Origin: Burkholderiaceae bacterium
Lineage (GTDB): Bacteria; Pseudomonadota; Gammaproteobacteria; Burkholderiales; Burkholderiaceae_C
Direction of reading: 5' to 3'
Assembly: GCA_026125795.1 (NCBI GenBank)
Contig: JAHCKM010000002.1
Location: forward strand, 1,178,001 to 1,242,000
Length of the DNA stretch: 64,000 nt
The position numbers and the translations under genes were made by a program. The notes below the pieces were generated by a model that worked only from the letters and a program-made list of their open reading frames with translations, had not been told where the DNA came from and searched no databases. Below are positions 36,601-45,127 of this stretch, in pieces; position 1 is the stretch's first letter; each line of letters begins with the position of its first letter.

Positions 36601-37408
36601 GGGCGGCGAAGGCGGTAGCAGTGACGGCGCGGCCGGCGATGGGGGCGCACCCGGCACGCTGCCAGGCTGGTTCCCTCCGAACATCACAGCCGCCACCGAG
36701 AACGCACACCTGCGCATTACGTGGGACCGACATCCCTGGAACCCCAGTGGTGACCCCAATCACGACCCCAACGCCGACGTCGCGTACTACCTGGTGCTGC
36801 GACGGGCCGACGAGAACAGCCCGCTGACCAAGTTTGCCAACGCGATCCCGGTGACTGCCGCGACGCCGAGCAATGCGCGCTTCAGTGTTCTGTTGGACAG
36901 GGGCAGCACGGTCAGCTATCGGATCCGCGCCTGCAACAAGGGATCCGGAAACCCAGAGCTCAACGGCGGAGGCGGCTTGCCGGGCCAGAACTGGTGCTCC
37001 GACTCGCCCGAGTTCCGCAGCGACGGCACGACGTATCCGCCCGAGCATTTTTATCCCGACACCCCGCTGGATCGGGAGGACGTAGAGCAAAACGGTGCCA
37101 GGCTGAGCGTGTCGATCGGCCAACCAAGCGGCGTCCAAACCGCGCCGTTCAATGTCACCTTCTTCTGGAACACCCCAGTCGGCGAGTTCCGTGCCGACGA
37201 TGTCTCGGTCGACCGAGGCACGATCAGCAACTTTGCGGGCAGCGGCAGAAGCTACTCTGTCCTTGTGACGCCGCCTCGGGGGTCGTCCGGCACGCTCGTG
37301 CTCAGCGTGCGTGCGGGCGCTGTGCGCAGCGTCGTTCCGCTGCCCGACGGCACAGCTCACGAGAGCGAGTTGACCACAGCGCAGTTTTCAATCAACACCC
37401 CGCCTTGA
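33641..37408 (+). CDS. Lipoprotein with RCC1-like propeller and bacterial Ig-like domains
   Basis: A 1255-aa exported lipoprotein. The ATG at 33641 (after GGGGAAAAGC) gives a signal peptide with lipobox LISC, lipidated at C31, followed by a Gly-rich linker. The middle (about 340-690) has RCC1-like motifs (GWGDGTRGQL, SWGTGADALGTGDG, TWGENTHGGLG), indicating a beta-propeller. The C-terminal half contains three Ig-like repeats with WSE/FWN cores (APTVTVTDNVPG, APTVAINVPAG, ARLSVSIGQPSG) typical of bacterial surface proteins. It ends 7 bp before the WD40-caspase gene, so the two are one transcript. Likely anchored in the outer membrane facing periplasm or surface. Confidence 0.87.
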   Translation: MSQATLTRLRWVVGPTTSTIAILGSLALISCGGGGGPPDPTPASDCTASVTPGFTGTLDWAAGASGVGAGADGQGGVGIQPALGASPIVGARVTVRRADGSVIGRADTGADGRVTLKACDAEGPFLIEAEGAASASYFDAAKGAAGASAPFGDGEVLRVAVTALTANIGVTAATEAVVHRLLGPASSNASRNLPSTAAIGDANRLVLDGAWGPLWPQAFALDSLTLMPGQAQAPTLGDKPSDRYALALSALGYGAAQFNATLVAPSLAAARQFAADAADGRIDGRDPNGALVAAAADTAYDPGQMRIALDAALTVAARTYADSALRTRVPAVLALGAMAAPNGGGGYTTQVVRLGSDGTVVLLNSDGSAGTTLATDVVSLASASQPPASALFMKRVDGSVWAAGTGGAPGLLGLGANQDRATAAEVTALRGASAISVGLAHALARVGDGSVLGWGDGTRGQLIGGVSSVQPTAQAGVSSALAVLALNDLSFALRQDGRVLSWGTGADALGTGDGTRRLQAQAQAVLTGPNAPLDQVLAIAGFAGSSDATLAALRTDGSVWTWGENTHGGLGTTGAARAVAAAVTGVANIVGLAATDRGFIAVDTRGALFFWGSVPVSGSGTATTYSDPIAPQQLDGLTGVRDVLSAFPGLYQARVLTAGGERWRTDGSSARQVTPDTELDTRPIAAGILTIAPVSGDDLVNAAERNAGVTVSGSISEADRPVAVDIGSSPIAAQVSGKSWTAVLPTAGLPTGGQVTLNATFVTVGGISSSSSRTFTVDAVAPTVTVTDNVPGTANATVTFTFTWSEPPVAFGPDSVSVSGGTKGTFAQTSATTFTLPVTPPANSVGEVAVTVGQGVVRDAAGNPSAGPVTASQSYKTDTTAPTVAINVPAGLVTGPVTVGFVWSEAISGFTADDVSVTNASKGALVQVDSLNFTIELTPPASNSGVLTVAVPAGAARDAADNASVAAQTVSRDFDTTIVRYDYSGAGGGEGGSSDGAAGDGGAPGTLPGWFPPNITAATENAHLRITWDRHPWNPSGDPNHDPNADVAYYLVLRRADENSPLTKFANAIPVTAATPSNARFSVLLDRGSTVSYRIRACNKGSGNPELNGGGGLPGQNWCSDSPEFRSDGTTYPPEHFYPDTPLDREDVEQNGARLSVSIGQPSGVQTAPFNVTFFWNTPVGEFRADDVSVDRGTISNFAGSGRSYSVLVTPPRGSSGTLVLSVRAGAVRSVVPLPDGTAHESELTTAQFSINTPP

Positions 37409-37415
37409 CGGCACC

Positions 37416-40400
37416 ATGAGCCGAATGCTCTGGCTCGTCGCCCAAGTGGTTGCGGCCGCAACCACTTGGGTGGTCGCGATTCAGGAAGCCCGGGGAGCGA
37501 CCTGGTTGCAGACCAACACGGTCGGCCACTCCGCACCGATCATGCGAGTGGCCGCCGATGCGGCGCGCGACGTGGTCGTGACCGTGTCGGACGACAAGAC
37601 CGCTCGCGTGTGGGCGCTTTCCGATGGTCGCGCAATCGCCACGCTACGGCCCCCGGTGGGGCCGGCGCGTGTGGGGCGTCTCTTTGCCGTGGCCTTGCAT
37701 CCGCACGACAACGTCGTGGCGGTCGCAGGCAGCGGCAGCGCGGCCGTGGCGCCAGGGCCCTCGATCTGGCTCTTTAGCACCGCCAACGGGCAATTCGTCA
37801 ATCGCCTCGATGCCCGAGGCGAGCACGTCCGGCGCTTGCGGTGGTCAAGCGATGGGCGTCTGTTGCTGGCGTGTTTTGCCGAACCCGGGGCACTGCGCGC
37901 GTTCGAGGTCGCGACAGGCCGGATGGTGTACGAAGAGTCCTTCGGCGGCGACTGTCTGGCTGCCGCAGTGCGCGGCGAGCGCGTTGCCATTGGTGCTCGT
38001 GATGGCTCGGTGGCGATCTATCGCGCGGAACCTTCGGCGCTCGTGCCGCTGACGCGGTTTCGTGCCGCCGGCGACATCCTCTCGCTGGACTTCTCGCCCG
38101 ACGCGCGTCGCCTCGCCATCGGCTTCTACACCGTGGGCCTCGGGGCCGCCATCGTGTCCGCCGAGACGGGAGCGGTGGAACACGCGCTGCGGACTTCGCT
38201 TGACGTGCAGCAGCCCGGACCCGCGCAGCCGGTCAGCGTGACACAGGCCGTGCTGTGGAGCAGCGACGGCCGCGTGGTGACGACCGCCGGCATGACCGAC
38301 CACCGGCCGCGCGTGGAAGGACGAATTCAGCGCTTCGATGCGGCAACGGGACGACTGCTGCACTCGTCGGCGGTGGCCGAAGACACGATCCTCGACCTTG
38401 CGTCCGCGACGATCAGCAGCAAAGACGCGTTGGCCGGCGAGGCCGTCGTGTGGGCCAGCTTTGCGGGTACCTGGGGCGTATTTACCGCGCACACCGGGAG
38501 CGAACCGGTGGCAACCGTGCGCTCCAGGCCTGAGATCAATTTTCTGATCCGACAGGGCGCGCGCGAGTTGCTGGTTTCGCCAGATGCGCGCATCGTGCGC
38601 TGGGCGCAAGGGGTCGAGCGCGTTCCGATCTCGTTCGAGGTTGGTGCGCGTCGGGTCGGCGCCGGTCGAACCGATGGGCTCGTCACGCCGCGCGCGCGGC
38701 GCGGCCTCATCGACGCGGCACAGGACTTCGAGAACCATTTTCATCCGCGCGTTCGCGGACAAGCCATCGCCCTGCGCGTCGGTGAAGTGTCTCGCGCGCT
38801 CACCTACGTGGGTGACGATGGCGATGTGGTCCTGGCCACCAGCGAAGGGCTGCGGCGGCTGGACCGGTCCCTGCGGGTTGCATGGGACATGCGCACGGCG
38901 ACAGAAGTCCGCGCGGTCAATGCCACACCAGACGGCCGCCTCATCGTCACGACCATGAGTGACGGCACCGTGCGCTGGTGGCGGGCTCGCGACGGCGAGC
39001 TGCTGCTGTCTGCCCTCGTCATGCGCGACGGCTGGGTGCTGTGGATGCCCAGCGGGCACTATGACGCGAGCCATGGCGTGGAGTCGCGTGTCGGCTGGCT
39101 CATCGACCGAACCGATGGGCCATTGCCCGACTTCTTCACCGTGGGCCGCTTCCGCGACCGCTTCTATCGCCCAGATGTGATCGACCGCGTGCTCGAGACG
39201 GCCGACACGGGCCTCGCCATCCAGCAGGCCGATGCGGCGCGGGCTGCAAGTGCTCCGGGCGCGACAGCTTCGGCCCCACGGCAGTCGCCGGCTCCACCGA
39301 TTGCACCTGCGCCGACCATTGGCGCTGCCGCGGCCGTTGACCAGATTCAAGCGCCGGTCGACTTGCAGACGCCACCGGTTCTGACGCCGGTTGAGTCTCT
39401 GCGTCTCGATGACCGTGGCACCGGACCCGTCACGTTGCGATTTGCTTTGCGTCAGGGTCGTGCCGCAGGCGGCGTTCAACTGGAGGCGCGCCTCGACGGA
39501 CGCCTGGTGGACCCGATGAGCGTGCGCTTGCCCGTCACGCTGGACGGTCAGCAGGCTGGTGAGATCAGCTTAACCGTCGGCAGCGAGATTCACGTCGTGC
39601 AGTTGGTCGCACGCGTGGGCGAGCTTGCCTCCGAGCCAGTGCGTTTTCAGGTTGATCGATCGGGCGTGCGCTCGCTCGAACCGAACGGCCCGACGGGCAC
39701 GCTGTTCCTGGTGTCGATCGGCATCAGCAAATACGCCGAGCCAAGCATCCGGCTCCTGATGCCGGCCAAGGATGCGGTGGACTTCGTCGAAGTGATGAAG
39801 CGTCAGCGAGGTCAACTCTACGAGGCGGTCGAGGCCACGATACTGCTCGACGCTCAAGCCACGCGGCCCGCGATCGAAGGTGCGATGCGATGGCTTCGGG
39901 AGAAGGTCAAGGCCGGTGATATCGGGGTGATCTTCGTTGCCGGCCATGGCACGAACAACTCGAAAGGTGAATACCACTTCGTGCCGTACGAGTTCGAGCT
40001 TTCGCGGCCGGACGACACGACCGTCCCGGGTCGTGTCTTCTCTGATGCGCTGACGCATCTGCGGGGGCGGCCGCTGCTGTTCCTGGATACTTGTTTTGCG
40101 GGTGGGGTGCTGGGCGGAGCCACGGTGCAGACAGCTGGTTTCGCGAACGCGATTTCGGCACCTGAGAACTCGGTGATCGTGTTCGCATCCAGCACCGACA
40201 AGCAGGAATCCTTGGAGCGTCGTTCTTGGGGCAATGGCGCCTTCACCAAGGTGTTGGTAATGGGGTTGAACGGCGCGGCGAGCTTACCTTCGACGCCTGC
40301 CGTGACGACACGCAGCTTGAGGCCGTTTGTTCTCGACGGAGTGAACCGCCTGACCGAAGGCCAGCAAAGCCCGGTGGCAATCATCCCGGACGCTGTGCCG

Positions 40401-40436
40401 GAGCGAATACTGTCCGTGCCGCAGCGTGGGCCGTAG
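37416..40436 (+). CDS. Exported WD40-repeat / caspase (peptidase C14) protein
   Basis: A 1006-aa protein. Residues 1-28 look like a signal peptide (MLWLVAQVVAAATTWVVAI, then EARGATW). WD40-like blades occupy about 40-560 (DVVVTVSDDKTARVWALSDG, RLIVTTMSDGTVRWWRARDG). An Ala/Pro linker follows (about 610-650), then a beta-sandwich segment. The C-terminus is a caspase-type protease: H844 in FVAGHGTN and C893 in LFLDTCFAGG form the dyad. It would act outside the cytoplasm, unlike most bacterial caspases. It follows a lipoprotein gene by 7 bp and may be its protease partner. A perfect 30-bp palindrome covers 37441-37470, inside the signal-peptide region. Substrate unknown; a P1 Arg/Lys preference is likely for prokaryotic C14 members. 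Confidence 0.9.
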   Translation: MSRMLWLVAQVVAAATTWVVAIQEARGATWLQTNTVGHSAPIMRVAADAARDVVVTVSDDKTARVWALSDGRAIATLRPPVGPARVGRLFAVALHPHDNVVAVAGSGSAAVAPGPSIWLFSTANGQFVNRLDARGEHVRRLRWSSDGRLLLACFAEPGALRAFEVATGRMVYEESFGGDCLAAAVRGERVAIGARDGSVAIYRAEPSALVPLTRFRAAGDILSLDFSPDARRLAIGFYTVGLGAAIVSAETGAVEHALRTSLDVQQPGPAQPVSVTQAVLWSSDGRVVTTAGMTDHRPRVEGRIQRFDAATGRLLHSSAVAEDTILDLASATISSKDALAGEAVVWASFAGTWGVFTAHTGSEPVATVRSRPEINFLIRQGARELLVSPDARIVRWAQGVERVPISFEVGARRVGAGRTDGLVTPRARRGLIDAAQDFENHFHPRVRGQAIALRVGEVSRALTYVGDDGDVVLATSEGLRRLDRSLRVAWDMRTATEVRAVNATPDGRLIVTTMSDGTVRWWRARDGELLLSALVMRDGWVLWMPSGHYDASHGVESRVGWLIDRTDGPLPDFFTVGRFRDRFYRPDVIDRVLETADTGLAIQQADAARAASAPGATASAPRQSPAPPIAPAPTIGAAAAVDQIQAPVDLQTPPVLTPVESLRLDDRGTGPVTLRFALRQGRAAGGVQLEARLDGRLVDPMSVRLPVTLDGQQAGEISLTVGSEIHVVQLVARVGELASEPVRFQVDRSGVRSLEPNGPTGTLFLVSIGISKYAEPSIRLLMPAKDAVDFVEVMKRQRGQLYEAVEATILLDAQATRPAIEGAMRWLREKVKAGDIGVIFVAGHGTNNSKGEYHFVPYEFELSRPDDTTVPGRVFSDALTHLRGRPLLFLDTCFAGGVLGGATVQTAGFANAISAPENSVIVFASSTDKQESLERRSWGNGAFTKVLVMGLNGAASLPSTPAVTTRSLRPFVLDGVNRLTEGQQSPVAIIPDAVPERILSVPQRGP
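37441..37470. repeat. Perfect 30-bp palindrome within caspase 5' coding region
   Basis: Left arm CCCAAGTGGTTGCGG is exactly mirrored by CCGCAACCACTTGGG, with a GCGGCCGC centre. It begins 25 nt after the caspase start codon and encodes the hydrophobic part of the signal peptide. As RNA it could form a 13- to 15-bp hairpin that would impede translation; as DNA it could be a dimeric-protein site. A perfect 15-bp arm is very unlikely by chance. Confidence 0.85.
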
Positions 40437-40451
40437 GCGGCGTACGCCGCC
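40436..40451. repeat. 16-bp perfect palindrome after caspase stop
   Basis: GGCGGCGTACGCCGCC begins at the last base of the caspase stop codon. It can form an 8-bp cruciform or hairpin with no loop spacer and may take part in transcript 3'-end formation, though no T-run follows. Confidence 0.4.
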
Positions 40452-40570
40452 GAATTCAAGCAGACGGAGACAGCAGCCCTCTGTCCAGTCGGTACAGCGC
40501 GGTCTGCTCGGGGCGGTGGCGCTCGTAATGAACAGGGGAACAGGGGCGCCATCCGGCGCCTTGCGCCGGT

Positions 40571-40625
40571 GAGCCCGCAGCCCGAGCGCGCGGCAGCATT
40601 CAAGCTGTTCGAGCACTTCAACCAG
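40571..40625 (+). pseudogene. Dehydrogenase gene fragment F7 (internal deletion)
   Basis: In the 328-bp gap 40437-40764, this short piece matches parent 11190-11222 (PQPERAAAFKLF) joined directly to parent about 11316-11333 (FEHFN). The junction falls in a short near-repeat (AAGCTGTTCG versus AGCCTGTTCG) found at both ends of the missing part. Nothing else recognisable lies in the gap. Same strand as the parent. Confidence 0.75.
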
Positions 40626-40764
40626 CGGCCGGACGCCGGGTACCTGGGTGAGGGCCCTGAGGTAGGTCCCGCGAGCCACTTCATGCCATCGCGTTGATGA
40701 TCCTCAACGCGAGGTGACCGCTCCTCGGCTACGTTGAGCAGGTCAGCATTCCCGGAACCTCGCC

Positions 40765-43071
40765 ATGCTCTCACGACGAATCGCGCCATTGTGGGTCTGG
40801 GTATCGACGGCTTTCTTGGTGTCATGCGGAGGTGGCGGCGGAGGCGATGGCGGCGACGGCGGTAGTACCGTGCAGCCCGTCCTCTACACCGGCAACACCA
40901 GCGCGGCGAGCATCACGACGCTCAATGCGTCCAAACTGGTTGCCAACCTGCTCGGCAACGAGCAGGCGGCCACGACCATCGTCGGGCCGACTGGCACCTC
41001 CGGGGACGCCGCCCGATCTGCTGGGCGCAGAGTGGACCGCATGTCGCTCTGGCTCGGTCGCCGGGTGCGTGAGCGGTCGCAGTCGGCCAGCGGGGAGCGT
41101 GTCTCGCCGCAGGACACTGTCGACGAGACCGCCCCCTGTGACAACGGCGTGGGTTCTATTCACACGACCGGCACGGTCAGCAACACCGACTACACCGGGA
41201 CGCTGACACTCGTCTTCAGCGGCTGCCTGGTCGACACCAGCACGCTGGACGGCACGGCCACGTTGCGCGTGGATGCATTCGATCTGGGCTTCGGAGTGCC
41301 CACGGACTTCACGCTGAGCTTCGTGAGGCTCGCGATCCGCGGAACCGGGCTGAGCGTGGACAGCGGTGGAAGCCTTCGCATGCAGGTTGACTTGGCCGGC
41401 AAAACCGAGACGCTGACGTCGAACCTCGTGTCGATCGACAACCTGGCGGCGCGACAGTCGAAGACCGAGAACCTCGTCCTGGCGAGCCGCTACGACAACG
41501 GGGTGTCGCCCAATTCGTTCACCGCGATCGTCAGCGGGCGGATCTATGACCAGGTGCATGGCTATGTGGATGCCGCCACGCCCGTGCCCTTGGCTTTTGC
41601 GACGCCGAATCAGCTCTTCCCCGACCGCGGGCAGATCGTGTTGACGGGCCAATCGCAGCACCGCATCCGTGCCACGGCGCTGTCGACCGCGGTGGTCAGG
41701 CTGGAGCTCGACCTCGGCGGTGGCTATCCGATCGGCGAGTTCGCCGTCGTCGGATGGACGCAGCTCGCCGGTCCAGCGGGCGCCGACATCGGCGACGACG
41801 ACAACGATGGCCTGCACAACAGCTGGGAGGCCGCCAACGGGCTCGACCCGAACAGCGCGAGCGATGCGGCAACCGACAGCGACGCCGATGGCAACAGCAA
41901 CATCCGCGAGTACTACGCGGGAGCCGACCCGCGCAGCGCGGGGCCTGTCGTGGTGCCCGATGCCACGGTCGAGGCGGCGCCCTTCTTCGCTGCCGCGACG
42001 GGTTACCCCGCCGGCACGGCTTCTACGGCCATCGCCGTGGGCGACTTCAACGGCGATGGACAGCCCGATCTGGTGCTGTCGCACTGGAGTGACGCCAGCG
42101 TTTCGCTCATGCTCGGCAACGGCGCGGGCGCCTTCGGTGCACCCGCCGCGTTCCCGGTGGGGGCCAATCCCTGGGCGTTGGCCACCGGTGACTTCAACGC
42201 CGACGGCAAGCTCGACCTCGCCGTAGCCAATTTTGGCGGGCCGAGCGTTTCGATCCTGCTCGGCAACGGTTCGGGCGGCTTCGGCGCACCAGCCGACATT
42301 GCGTTGGCAGGCCAACTGAATCCCACGGCGATCGCGGTGGGTGACTTCAACAACGACGGCACGCCGGATCTCGCCGTGACCATGGCCTACGGCTTCAGCA
42401 ACACCACGCCCGGTCATGTCGCGATCCTGCTGGGCAACGGGGCGGGTGGCTTCGGTGCACCTGCGAACTCTGCGGTGGGCGGCACACCGGCCTGGGTGGC
42501 CACGGGCGACTTCAATGGCGACGGCAAGCTCGATCTGGCGGTCGCCAACATGCTGGTCGGCACCGTGTCGGTTCTGCTCGGTGACGGCGCGGGCAGCTTT
42601 GTGGCCGCCCCTGATCTGGTCATTGATGGGCGGCCGGGTGCCGTGGTGGTCGGAGACTTCAATGGTGACGGCAAGACCGATCTTGCGGTGATGGTCAACT
42701 CGAGCGTGCTCAACGCAGCCGGCGTTGCCGTCTTCTCTGGCAGTGGCACGGGGACATTCGGCTCGGCCACGACCCTGGTGCTCGATCGCGCGAATGGAGC
42801 CTTTCTCACCGGCCTGGCGCTCGTCGACTTCAATGCGGATGGCAGGCTCGATCTTGCAGTCAGCGATCAGCGAGAGAACCGCGCGTTCGTCCTCCTCGGT
42901 GACGGGGCCGGCTCCTTCGGCATGACCAATTACGACGTTAGCCTGGCCGGAGCCCCCGATGGGCTGGCTGCCGGCGACTTCAACGGCGATGGCAGGCCCG
43001 ATCTGGTGGCCGCGACAGGCGACGGCACCAACGCAGCGACCGCGTCGGTCTCCCTCAACACCTTGCCGTAG
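40765..43071 (+). CDS. FG-GAP/VCBS repeat lipoprotein
   Basis: A 768-aa lipoprotein: signal peptide with lipobox LVSC, Cys21, and a Gly-rich linker. A calcium-binding thrombospondin-3-like stretch (DDDNDGLHNSWE, DSDADGNSN, near 350-385) leads into seven FG-GAP/VCBS repeats with the DFNGDGxPDL pattern (for example DFNGDGQPDLVLS, DFNADGKLDLAVA, DFNNDGTPDLAV), which fold as a Ca2+-binding beta-propeller. The N-terminal 330 residues are not recognised. It is probably an outer-membrane or surface protein. No operon partner is evident; it converges on three small lipoprotein genes. Confidence 0.88.
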   Translation: MLSRRIAPLWVWVSTAFLVSCGGGGGGDGGDGGSTVQPVLYTGNTSAASITTLNASKLVANLLGNEQAATTIVGPTGTSGDAARSAGRRVDRMSLWLGRRVRERSQSASGERVSPQDTVDETAPCDNGVGSIHTTGTVSNTDYTGTLTLVFSGCLVDTSTLDGTATLRVDAFDLGFGVPTDFTLSFVRLAIRGTGLSVDSGGSLRMQVDLAGKTETLTSNLVSIDNLAARQSKTENLVLASRYDNGVSPNSFTAIVSGRIYDQVHGYVDAATPVPLAFATPNQLFPDRGQIVLTGQSQHRIRATALSTAVVRLELDLGGGYPIGEFAVVGWTQLAGPAGADIGDDDNDGLHNSWEAANGLDPNSASDAATDSDADGNSNIREYYAGADPRSAGPVVVPDATVEAAPFFAAATGYPAGTASTAIAVGDFNGDGQPDLVLSHWSDASVSLMLGNGAGAFGAPAAFPVGANPWALATGDFNADGKLDLAVANFGGPSVSILLGNGSGGFGAPADIALAGQLNPTAIAVGDFNNDGTPDLAVTMAYGFSNTTPGHVAILLGNGAGGFGAPANSAVGGTPAWVATGDFNGDGKLDLAVANMLVGTVSVLLGDGAGSFVAAPDLVIDGRPGAVVVGDFNGDGKTDLAVMVNSSVLNAAGVAVFSGSGTGTFGSATTLVLDRANGAFLTGLALVDFNADGRLDLAVSDQRENRAFVLLGDGAGSFGMTNYDVSLAGAPDGLAAGDFNGDGRPDLVAATGDGTNAATASVSLNTLP

Positions 43072-43075
43072 GTGG

Positions 43076-43120
43076 TGGGACGAGGGGATCGCGTGCATGC
43101 AGGGGCGGCTGCAGCGGCGG
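43076..43120 (+). pseudogene. Possible dehydrogenase gene fragment F9
   Basis: In the short space after the FG-GAP gene, the run GGACGAGGGGATCGCG matches fragment F8 exactly (codons DEGIAR) and corresponds to parent about 11500-11515, with weak similarity for 30 nt beyond. The fragment is too short to be sure. If real, it is a ninth copy, again on the + strand. Confidence 0.35.
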
Positions 43121-43143
43121 GCCACGCCGCGGCCGCGACGCGA

Positions 43144-43686
43144 TCAATCGCCCCGCTGCCGATAAAGGTGCCAGGTCCGGAACGACGCGTACATCGGCAC
43201 CACGATGACAACGCCGCCGCCCCGATCGCTTTCCTCGACCACCAGATCTCCGCGGGTGGTGCGCGCCAGCCGCGCCACGCGACGGTGCACCACGCCCAGC
43301 AGCGTGAGCTCGGGTTGTCGCCGTTCGAGCCATCCGCCGTTGCACTCGTAGTCGGTGCCTTCGCGCAGCTCGCGTTGCAGCAACGCGATGCCCTTGTCGT
43401 CGAGCAGACGCAGCAGCAGAACGCCCGCAGCGGGGCCGGTCAGTTGGACGCGGTGCACCACCTGAAGCGAGTCGGCGGTCTGCAGCAGCCACTTGGCCAG
43501 CGGCACCGGCTGCGCCTCGTCGACGTCGCGATTGTCGAACGAGCCTGTCAGGCCGGGGCAGCCGGCCCCTGAAACCTGCAGCGCCGGCCAATAGCGAGGG
43601 TACTCGTCGGTCTTGACCGAGACGCAACCCATCGCCAGCGCAACAAAACCCCCGAGGGTCAACAGGGTCGCGCAAGCGCGTCTCAT
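43144..43686 (-). CDS. Lipoprotein, hypothetical (third of three)
   Basis: A 180-aa lipoprotein: MRRACATLLTLGGFVALAMGC with lipidation at Cys21. A beta-rich body with PALQVSGAGCPGLTGSFDNR and a terminal WHLYRQRGD. The family is not recognised. The ATG at 43686 overlaps the stop of the preceding gene (ATGA), so translation is coupled. It shares with its neighbour the pattern CPxxxGxxxN, suggesting paralogy. Confidence 0.7.
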   Translation of the reverse strand: MRRACATLLTLGGFVALAMGCVSVKTDEYPRYWPALQVSGAGCPGLTGSFDNRDVDEAQPVPLAKWLLQTADSLQVVHRVQLTGPAAGVLLLRLLDDKGIALLQRELREGTDYECNGGWLERRQPELTLLGVVHRRVARLARTTRGDLVVEESDRGGGVVIVVPMYASFRTWHLYRQRGD

Positions 43687-44333
43687 GGCGTGGGTGCCGA
43701 AGCAGTCGGCGCCGGCGCAGGGGCGGCGCGCCAGCGCAGGTGATTGGTCATGGTGCCCGACATGCCCACCACCAAGTGGTACCCGACCATGCGTTGTCGC
43801 ACGGTCATCACCAGCTCGCCGGCCGTGTTGCGCGCGAACGCCCTCGAATGGTGGTTGGCACCACCGGACAGCATCAGGATGCCGAGCGCCGTCATGCCGG
43901 GGTTGCCGAGCATCGATCGCGTGTCGCTGAGATAGAGCGATTCCGCGTCGCACTGGAAGTCGCGCCCTCTGTGCAACTGCCGCACAGTGCCGGGTGCGCC
44001 GCTGGCATCGGTGACGCTGACGGTGAGCGTGTCTCCATCGGGTTGCGCGAGCGAGGCCATGGCCCCGTCCTCAGCGAGGCCGAGGTTGTTCGTCAGGCGC
44101 AGGCTGCAGTCCCACAGCCCTCTCTCGGGCGCGCCGGTCGCCGGACACGCTGCGCCAGCTTCGAGGTGCATTTGCCCCAGGTTGACGTACCTGCCCGAGA
44201 TCACCGGGCAGACGCCGATTCGCTCGGCCGCGGGTGCAGGCCAATCCAGCGGGTAGGGCGGATTTTGCGAGACCGCAATGCAGCCGGCGAGCGGCGCCAG
44301 CAGCAGGGCAAGCCCCGGGCCGGTCAACCTCAA
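43683..44333 (-). CDS. Lipoprotein, hypothetical (second of three)
   Basis: A 216-aa lipoprotein starting at TTG 44333 (overlap TTGA with the gene before), giving MRLTGPGLALLLAPLAGC with Cys18 as lipidation site. A longer frame upstream lacks a signal peptide at its start, so TTG is preferred. The mature part has AERIGVCPVISGRYVNLGQ, similar in style to the CPGLTGSFDN of the next gene, and a second Cys pair. It ends with an Ala/Pro-rich tail. Function unknown; probably one operon of envelope proteins. Confidence 0.6.
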   Translation of the reverse strand: MRLTGPGLALLLAPLAGCIAVSQNPPYPLDWPAPAAERIGVCPVISGRYVNLGQMHLEAGAACPATGAPERGLWDCSLRLTNNLGLAEDGAMASLAQPDGDTLTVSVTDASGAPGTVRQLHRGRDFQCDAESLYLSDTRSMLGNPGMTALGILMLSGGANHHSRAFARNTAGELVMTVRQRMVGYHLVVGMSGTMTNHLRWRAAPAPAPTASAPTP

Positions 44334-45028
44334 GGAGCGACCTTCTGGGCGAACACCACGACGCGCATCGGGACGGGCCACTCGCGGCTGAGCGCGAGGA
44401 TGCGATCGACGATCTGCCGGGCCACGCCATTCAGCGCGCTCTCTTCGGTATCGGTGGTCGTGTACAAGCGGGCCAGCATCAGCGGCGTGTCCGGAACCCA
44501 ACCGTCCTTTTCCTCGCCCACCGCGGTGGCGATGACCTTGATGCGCTCCGGCTCGGGCGTTGCGATGCCGACCAACACGGCTTCCCGTGTCGTCTCCTCA
44601 GTCCACTTGGAGTAGAAAGCCGCGACTTCCTTCACCTGTTTGCGCACCGGCTTCGATTCAGGTCCCAACACGACGATGAAGCGCACGCCCGGATCAGCCA
44701 CGCCCGCACCCGAGCGTGCCGCCAGAACCTGGCTCAACCTGGCCTCGGTGCCCTGCTCGGCGAAAGCGGCCTTCCACATATCGTCCGGTTCGACGAATTC
44801 GATCTTGTCCGACTGCTGGCGCATCGCTGTCTTGAACTTGTAGGCGAATGCCAGGTGGACGTCGGGCCCGATCATCGGGTCCCACTGCGCGTCGACCGGC
44901 TCCGACCGCACCGTGGGCGTGACGTGCTGCTCCCCCACGCGGATGGGGATGCAGGCCACCAGCAGTGAGGCCACGGCGATGAACGTCCAGCCAGCCCGCC
45001 ATGGGCGGATCGAACCGATGACTTGCAC
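44330..45028 (-). CDS. Lipoprotein, hypothetical (first of three)
   Basis: A 232-aa protein from GTG 45028, which has AAAGGA just upstream and gives a signal peptide ending LLVAC (Cys26). An in-frame start at 45100 would add 24 residues without a ribosome site. The mature region has VRFIVVLGPESKPVRKQVKEV and a helical C-terminus (ALNGVARQIVDRILAL). Not recognised. First of three consecutive, overlapping lipoprotein genes. Confidence 0.6.
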   Translation of the reverse strand: MQVIGSIRPWRAGWTFIAVASLLVACIPIRVGEQHVTPTVRSEPVDAQWDPMIGPDVHLAFAYKFKTAMRQQSDKIEFVEPDDMWKAAFAEQGTEARLSQVLAARSGAGVADPGVRFIVVLGPESKPVRKQVKEVAAFYSKWTEETTREAVLVGIATPEPERIKVIATAVGEEKDGWVPDTPLMLARLYTTTDTEESALNGVARQIVDRILALSREWPVPMRVVVFAQKVAP

Positions 45029-45127
45029 AAGGTCCTTTCGCAGGGGTCGCAACCGCTTGATCGTGCCAGCCCTCACTGGACGCCCCTTGCCCGAGATCAA
45101 AGGTGGGCCGAGGCATCGTCCGGCTGG

